A DNA stretch of 58,177 nt from CAZSVE01 sp964610175 (GTDB taxonomy: Bacteria; Pseudomonadota; Gammaproteobacteria; HK1), in assembly GCA_964610175.1 (NCBI GenBank), contig CAZSVE010000008.1:1-58177 (forward strand), in the 5' to 3' direction. The notes below the pieces were generated by a model, which made no database searches, was not told the DNA's origin, and saw only the letters and a program-made list of their open reading frames with translations. Positions 53,795-58,177 of this stretch are shown one piece after another. The position numbers were made by a program, and so were the translations under genes. Each line of letters opens with the position of its first letter. Position 1 is the stretch's first letter.

Positions 53795-54252
53795 GGGGAT
53801 GATTTATGTCGAGGGGATGGGTTATCTCCATCCGTGGGCGTAATGACTGTTATTGGTGATTTGCTTGTTTCCCGCTCATCTTCGCAAATGAGTCGAGTTT
53901 TACAAAACGCTTGCTGGTTTTTCTTTACTACGATCGAATCGCGTTTCAGCGGTTTGATGTGAAGCTCCGCTGGATATTACCCGTGAAATCTCGAACAAGA
54001 TGTCGAAGAAATTTTGGGGCCAAAAATACACCTTTATCGTCATAAAGATACGGGGGCTTTTCAAAAGCTCCAGCTTCTTTCATTTTTAGTTCCGGCTATG
54101 TCGTGTTGGGTAGGAAATAGCGAGAATACGGTAGTATTTTGGTGGAAACATCTTGTCGTCATCGTTTACCGCCCGCGGATATGAACCTGGAGCGCGATTT
54201 TAGTCGAGTGGGATGAATGATCGAGCTATTTTTTACCGAAATTACTTAACAA
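53795..54252. other. Intergenic region tkt/tRNA-Leu
   Basis: Holds element A and an inverted pair GGGGGCTTTT/AAAAGCTCC at ~54052-54071. No gene seen. Confidence 0.5.
53861..53973 (-). repeat. Dispersed element A, copy 13
   Basis: Minus-orientation copy (GTTTCCCGCTCATCTTCGCAAATGAGTCG ... GTGAAGCTCCGCTGG as seen on plus in two blocks), pointing toward tkt. Confidence 0.8.
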
Positions 54253-54283
54253 TTGTATGCTATCGTGCGTATACAGGTATAAT
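54253..54283 (+). promoter_or_regulatory. Sigma-70 promoter of tRNA-Leu
   Basis: TATAAT at 54278-54283, a TTGTAT-like -35 at 54253-54258 (19-bp spacer) and the GC-rich discriminator GCGGGC directly after the -10, as expected for a growth-rate and ppGpp-controlled stable-RNA promoter. Confidence 0.6.
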
Positions 54284-54298
54284 GCGGGCTTTCGCGGC

Positions 54299-54384
54299 GC
54301 GAAAGTGGCGGAATTCGGTAGACGCGCTGGCTTTAGGTGCCAGTGGGGCAACCCGTGAGAGTTCGAGTCTCTCCTTTCGCACCA
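54299..54384 (+). tRNA. tRNA-Leu (anticodon UAG)
   Basis: 86 nt including encoded CCA. Acceptor stem GCGAAAG/CTTTCGC, D arm with GGTAGACGC, anticodon stem CTGGC/GCCAG around loop TTTAGGT (anticodon TAG at 54334-54336), a long variable arm (TGGGGCAACCCG) as in class II tRNAs, and T arm GAGAGTTCGAGTCTCTC. Reads CUN leucine codons. Confidence 0.97.
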
Positions 54385-54714
54385 CTTCTAAGGAGGCGTT
54401 CGGGAATCGAACCCGAGAACCTGTGATCGAGATCGAGAACATTCCTGTCGAATGTTGCCATGAAGGCAACGCTGTACGGGGCGGTGGCCCACATGTGGTG
54501 TCCTTTCATTCCCCGGGGTGACGAATGAATATTCGGCATGGTTCGTTTCTTGATGTCTCGGTTGGGGGTTCTCGGAATATAGGGACTGACGAACTACGGT
54601 CTATTGCCTGTCAAGGGCGTATTGCCCATCAGCGAGACAAGGAAGCCTCCGGATTCGTTCGAACTCCACCGTAAATTCCAATTCACTATTCATCCAAAAC
54701 CAAGAGATCTCCCG
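54385..54714. other. Intergenic region tRNA-Leu/tig
   Basis: A T-arm-like sequence, TCGGGTTCGATTCCCGA on the minus strand, sits at ~54397-54414 without the rest of a tRNA. The remainder shows no gene. Confidence 0.45.
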
Positions 54715-56193
54715 ATGCACGTCACTGTCGATATTACCGATGATGTTACCGAGGGCTTTAACCGACGTATGCGGGTCGAAATTCCTGAAGATCGCATCGA
54801 AAACGATGTCAATGAACAACTCCGAGCATTGATCCCTACCACAAGGGTTCCCGGCTTTCGTCCGGGGAAGGTACCACTGAAGGTGCTCGCTCGCCGATAT
54901 GGCCGCGATGCACGAAGTGACGTGGTGAATAAACTGATTTACTCGACCTTTCAGGAGACATTGGCGCGGGAAAATCTTCATTTGGCCAATGACCCCGATG
55001 TCAGGGAGATAAATGCCGATCCCGGCAAAGGCCTGACATATACAGCGGTGTTCGATGTGTACCCGGAGGTCGATACGCCTATCGTGGAGACACTGGAGAT
55101 CCGGCGACCGGTGGTGGAGATCACCGAGCAGGAGGTCGACGAAGTGATGGAGACGCTGCGAGCGCGGGCCAAGACCTGGTTCGAGATAGATCGCCCGGCG
55201 GCCGAGGGAGATCGTGTGATTGTAGACTTCGAGGGTGTTGTCACCGGAAAACCCGAGAAGGATACCCCTTTGGAGGATACATCCAAGGCCGAACTCCTCG
55301 ACGCGGTCTCGCCTTCCGAAGCTGCCTCTCCGGAAATCACGAAAGGATCCAAAGTCCCCGTGGAATTGGGGACCGGAAAGATGATCGATGGTTTCGAGGA
55401 AGGACTCATCGGTGCCAGCGCAGGCGAGGAGAAAACCCTGGATCTGAAGTTTCCCGATGGCTACTTCAAGCCGGAACTGGCGGGTTGCCCCGCTACGTTC
55501 ACCGTGAAGGTGCAATCCGTGGAAGAGGGTCGTTTGCCGGATACCGACGAGGATTTCGCCAGGTATTTCGGGATTCAGGATGGGAACATGGATGCATTTC
55601 GCGCGGCAACGCGCAAGGATATGGAGAATAAACTGGAAACCGTTTTGCGAAGGGAAACGAACAGACGAGTAATCGATGCGCTGCTGGCCAGTAACCCCAT
55701 CCCGGAATTGCCAAAAAATGTCGTGACCAACGAGGCGAATGTTATTTCGGAACAGAAGCGCCGCGAATTCGCGGGAATTGGCATCGATCCGGATAAACTG
55801 GGCATAGAGCCTTCCAAGTTCAAGGAGCAGGCCCAGCAACAAATCACCCTCAATCTGCTGTTGAACAAGTTGGTATCGGCGGGCAACATTATCGTGGATC
55901 CCGATAATGTCCGAAAGCGACTAGAAGCGATGGCATCGGAGTATCAGAACCCGGAGAAGATGATAGCCTGGTACTATAGCGATGAGAAAAACTTGATGCC
56001 GATCAAGATGATGGTCTTGCAGGACCGAGTCGTGGACTGGGTGCTCGAGCGCGCCAACGTTACGGAAGAGCAAACATCATTCGATGCATTACTGAACCCG
56101 CGGCCGCCTTCCGACTCGAATCCAGAGGCCGATACCAAAGCCGATATCGAGGCCGATACCGAAGATAATACCCAAGGGGATGAAACCCAATGA
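54715..56193 (+). CDS. tig: Trigger factor
   Basis: 492 residues from MHVTVDITDD. Ribosome-bound chaperone with prolyl isomerase activity. The ribosome-docking GFRPGKVP motif is at ~47-54; an FKBP-type domain (~155-270) carries an insertion (ELLDAVSPSEAASPEITKG) before KVPVELGTGKMIDGFE; the C-terminal helical arm follows. The last ~32 residues are an acidic tail with Ala-Asp repeats (EADTKADIEADTED). Heads the tig-clpP-clpX operon; its stop overlaps the clpP ATG by 4 nt, where most genomes have a promoter-bearing gap. Confidence 0.96.
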   Translation: MHVTVDITDDVTEGFNRRMRVEIPEDRIENDVNEQLRALIPTTRVPGFRPGKVPLKVLARRYGRDARSDVVNKLIYSTFQETLARENLHLANDPDVREINADPGKGLTYTAVFDVYPEVDTPIVETLEIRRPVVEITEQEVDEVMETLRARAKTWFEIDRPAAEGDRVIVDFEGVVTGKPEKDTPLEDTSKAELLDAVSPSEAASPEITKGSKVPVELGTGKMIDGFEEGLIGASAGEEKTLDLKFPDGYFKPELAGCPATFTVKVQSVEEGRLPDTDEDFARYFGIQDGNMDAFRAATRKDMENKLETVLRRETNRRVIDALLASNPIPELPKNVVTNEANVISEQKRREFAGIGIDPDKLGIEPSKFKEQAQQQITLNLLLNKLVSAGNIIVDPDNVRKRLEAMASEYQNPEKMIAWYYSDEKNLMPIKMMVLQDRVVDWVLERANVTEEQTSFDALLNPRPPSDSNPEADTKADIEADTEDNTQGDETQ

Positions 56194-56852
56194 CAGAAAT
56201 GATCGATCACGGGAGCAGCGACGCCATCGAGGCCCTGAACCTAGTGCCTGTGGTGATAGAGCAATCCCCGCGGGGAGAGCGCGCCTATGACATTTTCTCA
56301 CGACTCTTGAAGGAAAGAGTCGTCTTTATGGTGGGTCCCGTGGAGGATTACGTTGCGAACCTCATCGTTGCGCAGTTTTTGTTTCTCGAATCGGAAAATC
56401 CCGACAAGGACATCCACTTTTATATCAACTCGCCAGGTGGCACGGTAAGCGCGGGACTCGCCATCTATGACACCATGCAATATATCCGGCCAAGCGTCTC
56501 CACCATGTGCGTGGGACAAGCGGCAAGCATGGGTGCGCTTTTACTGGCGGGGGGGGCGAAAGGGAAACGCTACTGCCTTCCACATTCCCGGATGATGATT
56601 CATCAGCCCCTGGGTGGGTTTCAAGGGCAAGCCTCGGATATCGATATTCATGCCCGGGAGATATTGAGTACGCGGGAGCGGCTCAATGAAATTCTCGCCA
56701 AACATACGGGACAAGACCTGGAGCGTATTCGAATCGATACCGATAGAGATCGCTTCATGAGTGGCGAAGAGGCGGTAACGTATGGGTTGATCGATGAGAT
56801 CCTCACGAAACGGGGAATTGGAGAGAAGCAATCCGGGGAGGAAAGCCCGTGA
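56190..56852 (+). CDS. clpP: ATP-dependent Clp protease proteolytic subunit
   Basis: 220 residues. Serine protease forming the tetradecameric chamber. Catalytic triad Ser113 (QAASMGALLLAGG), His138 (MMIHQPLGG), Asp187 (TDRDRFMSG), with spacing equal to the E. coli enzyme; the Gly-rich SPGGTVSAG loop precedes it. Overlaps tig (ATGA) and clpX (GTGA) by 4 nt each, so the three subunits are translationally coupled. Confidence 0.97.
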   Translation: MTEMIDHGSSDAIEALNLVPVVIEQSPRGERAYDIFSRLLKERVVFMVGPVEDYVANLIVAQFLFLESENPDKDIHFYINSPGGTVSAGLAIYDTMQYIRPSVSTMCVGQAASMGALLLAGGAKGKRYCLPHSRMMIHQPLGGFQGQASDIDIHAREILSTRERLNEILAKHTGQDLERIRIDTDRDRFMSGEEAVTYGLIDEILTKRGIGEKQSGEESP

Positions 56853-58120
56853 CTAGTGGCAAGAAGATCGATGACGATAGCTTGTTGTACTGTTCTTTCT
56901 GCGGTAAGAATCAACACGAGGTGCTAAAGCTCATTGCCGGGCCCGCAGTGTTTATTTGTAATGAATGCGTTGACCTTTGCAACGACATCATTCGGGACGA
57001 GATAGAGGAGGATGAATCGTTACCGTCGGGGAAAAAGCTCCCAATCCCGAGAGAAATCAAGGAGACTTTGGATGATTACGTGATTGGGCAACACCATGCC
57101 AAAAAAATATTATCCGTTGCCGTTTATAATCACTACAAGCGTCTCGATGCCCAACCAAGGACCAATAACGATGTGGAACTTTCCAAGAGCAATGTTCTGC
57201 TCGTCGGACCCACGGGATGCGGGAAAACATTGTTGGCGGAGACATTGGCGCGGCTGCTGAATGTGCCGTTCACCCTCGCCGATGCGACGACCTTGACCGA
57301 AGCGGGTTATGTCGGCGAGGATGTGGAAATCATCATACAAAAGCTACTGCAAAAGTCCGACTATGATGTGGAGAAGGCGCAAACGGGAATCGTTTATATC
57401 GATGAAATAGACAAGATATCGCGCAAGTCGGACAATCCCTCGATCACGCGTGATGTATCCGGCGAGGGAGTGCAGCAAGCGCTCCTCAAGCTTATCGAGG
57501 GAACAGTCGCTTCCGTACCCCCGCAGGGCAGCAATCGCAAACATCCGCAACAGGATTTTCTGCAGGTAGATACATCCGATATCCTTTTCATTTGTGGTGG
57601 TGCATTCAATGGCCTTTCCAAGGTCATCGAACGGCGAACCGCGAAATGGGGAGGCATCGGTTTCGGTGCAACCCTGGCCGGCAAGGATGAAAAAAGGCAT
57701 ATCGATGGAATCCTGGCGAAGGTGGAACCGGAGGATCTCATCCAATACGGCCTGATTCCCGAGCTTGTCGGGCGTCTTCCGGTAACCGCGACCCTCAATC
57801 AGTTGGATGAGGATCAGCTGGTGCAAATCCTCACCGAACCCAAAAACTCTCTTGTGAAGCAGTACCAACGCCTTTTTGGGATGGAAGGTTGCGACATAGA
57901 GTTTCGCGATGATGCGTTGCGGGCGGTTGCCAAAAGGGCTTCGGACAGGAAAACCGGGGCGCGAGGATTGCGCTCGATACTCGAACACGTGCTTCTCGAC
58001 ACCATGTACGATCTGCCTTCCATGAATCGAATCAGCAAGGTCGTGGTCGACGAGGGATTGATAAACGGGGGCTCCGACCCTATCTTTATTTATGAAGGTA
58101 ACAAGAAACGGGCGGTATGA
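56849..58120 (+). CDS. clpX: ATP-dependent Clp protease ATPase subunit ClpX
   Basis: 423 residues from GTG. The zinc-binding domain has Cys15, Cys18, Cys37, Cys40 (YCSFCGK; FICNECVDLC). AAA+ motifs: Walker A GPTGCGKTLLAE (~120), pore loop GYVGEDVE, Walker B IVYIDEIDKI, and the ClpP-binding IGF-type loop (GIGFGATLAG). Unfolds tagged proteins for ClpP. lon usually follows but the window ends 57 bp later. Confidence 0.98.
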   Translation: MTSGKKIDDDSLLYCSFCGKNQHEVLKLIAGPAVFICNECVDLCNDIIRDEIEEDESLPSGKKLPIPREIKETLDDYVIGQHHAKKILSVAVYNHYKRLDAQPRTNNDVELSKSNVLLVGPTGCGKTLLAETLARLLNVPFTLADATTLTEAGYVGEDVEIIIQKLLQKSDYDVEKAQTGIVYIDEIDKISRKSDNPSITRDVSGEGVQQALLKLIEGTVASVPPQGSNRKHPQQDFLQVDTSDILFICGGAFNGLSKVIERRTAKWGGIGFGATLAGKDEKRHIDGILAKVEPEDLIQYGLIPELVGRLPVTATLNQLDEDQLVQILTEPKNSLVKQYQRLFGMEGCDIEFRDDALRAVAKRASDRKTGARGLRSILEHVLLDTMYDLPSMNRISKVVVDEGLINGGSDPIFIYEGNKKRAV

Positions 58121-58122
58121 TT

Positions 58123-58177
58123 TTTAGGTATCGGAAAAACAAAAATCCCGAGAGAACCAGTGCGCCCGCCAAGACCC
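58123..58177 (-). repeat. Dispersed element B, copy 5 (cut by the window end)
   Basis: On the minus strand: GGGTCTTGGCGGGCGCACTGG, TTCTCTCGGGATTTTTG, then TTTTTCCGATACC. Directly downstream of clpX. Confidence 0.75.

Overview
The window looks like chromosomal DNA of a gammaproteobacterium with mid-range GC. Core genes of that group are present: lpxH beside ppiB, rluB, clpB, carA, rseP, rlmN, pdxH, metX, tkt, a tRNA-Leu, and tig-clpP-clpX at the right end. The dense dispersed repeats, the many frameshifted accessory genes, and the low-complexity insertions inside ordinary enzymes suggest a lineage under relaxed selection, for example a host-associated sulfur-oxidiser relative. That placement is inference. 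No rRNA, CRISPR array, prophage or intact insertion sequence was seen.

Layout. 0-3 kb: a noncoding 21-bp tandem array, a small acidic repeat protein, a DUF2283 protein and an acyl-CoA ligase. 3-7.2 kb: a membrane coiled-coil protein, lpxH and two cyclophilins. 7.9-10 kb: rluB and a yefM/yoeB toxin-antitoxin pair. 10-15.2 kb: a GH13 glycogen/starch enzyme and clpB. 15.2-18.1 kb: an accessory island in which two copies of a ~480-bp noncoding segment flank a frameshifted FRG-domain gene and a truncated Thoeris-type TIR gene, followed by a small gene pair. 18.3-24.7 kb (minus strand): a membrane multihaem-TPR protein, then a tight operon DUF1538 - PII-like - CBS - ampD - alcohol dehydrogenase. 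25.4-30.3 kb: a long-chain acyl-CoA synthetase, a DUF3782 nuclease-like protein, a DUF1488-like protein and malonyl-CoA synthetase. 30.3-31.7 kb: an AT-rich lipoprotein hydrolase. 31.8-39.9 kb: carA, gamma-carbonic anhydrase, a membrane protein with SCO1, a frameshifted DUF262/HNH gene, rseP and rlmN. 40-44.9 kb: a wrecked DUF4011-type helicase with an internal cassette (small RHH-like gene plus a two-TM gene) and a DUF4160/DUF2442 pair. 45-50 kb: pdxH, ppk2, a HemY-type oxidase and metX. 50.4-58.2 kb: an aspartic protease, a broken pentapeptide gene, tkt, tRNA-Leu, tig-clpP-clpX.

The clearest genome-scale signal is repetition. A ~115-bp element (called element A here) occurs about 13 times between genes, mostly with the same end facing a start codon. 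A second ~85-bp hairpin element (element B) occurs five times. Tandem repeats with a 21-bp period appear at three noncoding sites and again, as heptads, inside a coding gene. The accessory and defence-like genes (FRG, TIR, DUF262, DUF4011 helicase, pentapeptide, DUF4160) are nearly all broken, whereas the housekeeping genes are intact.
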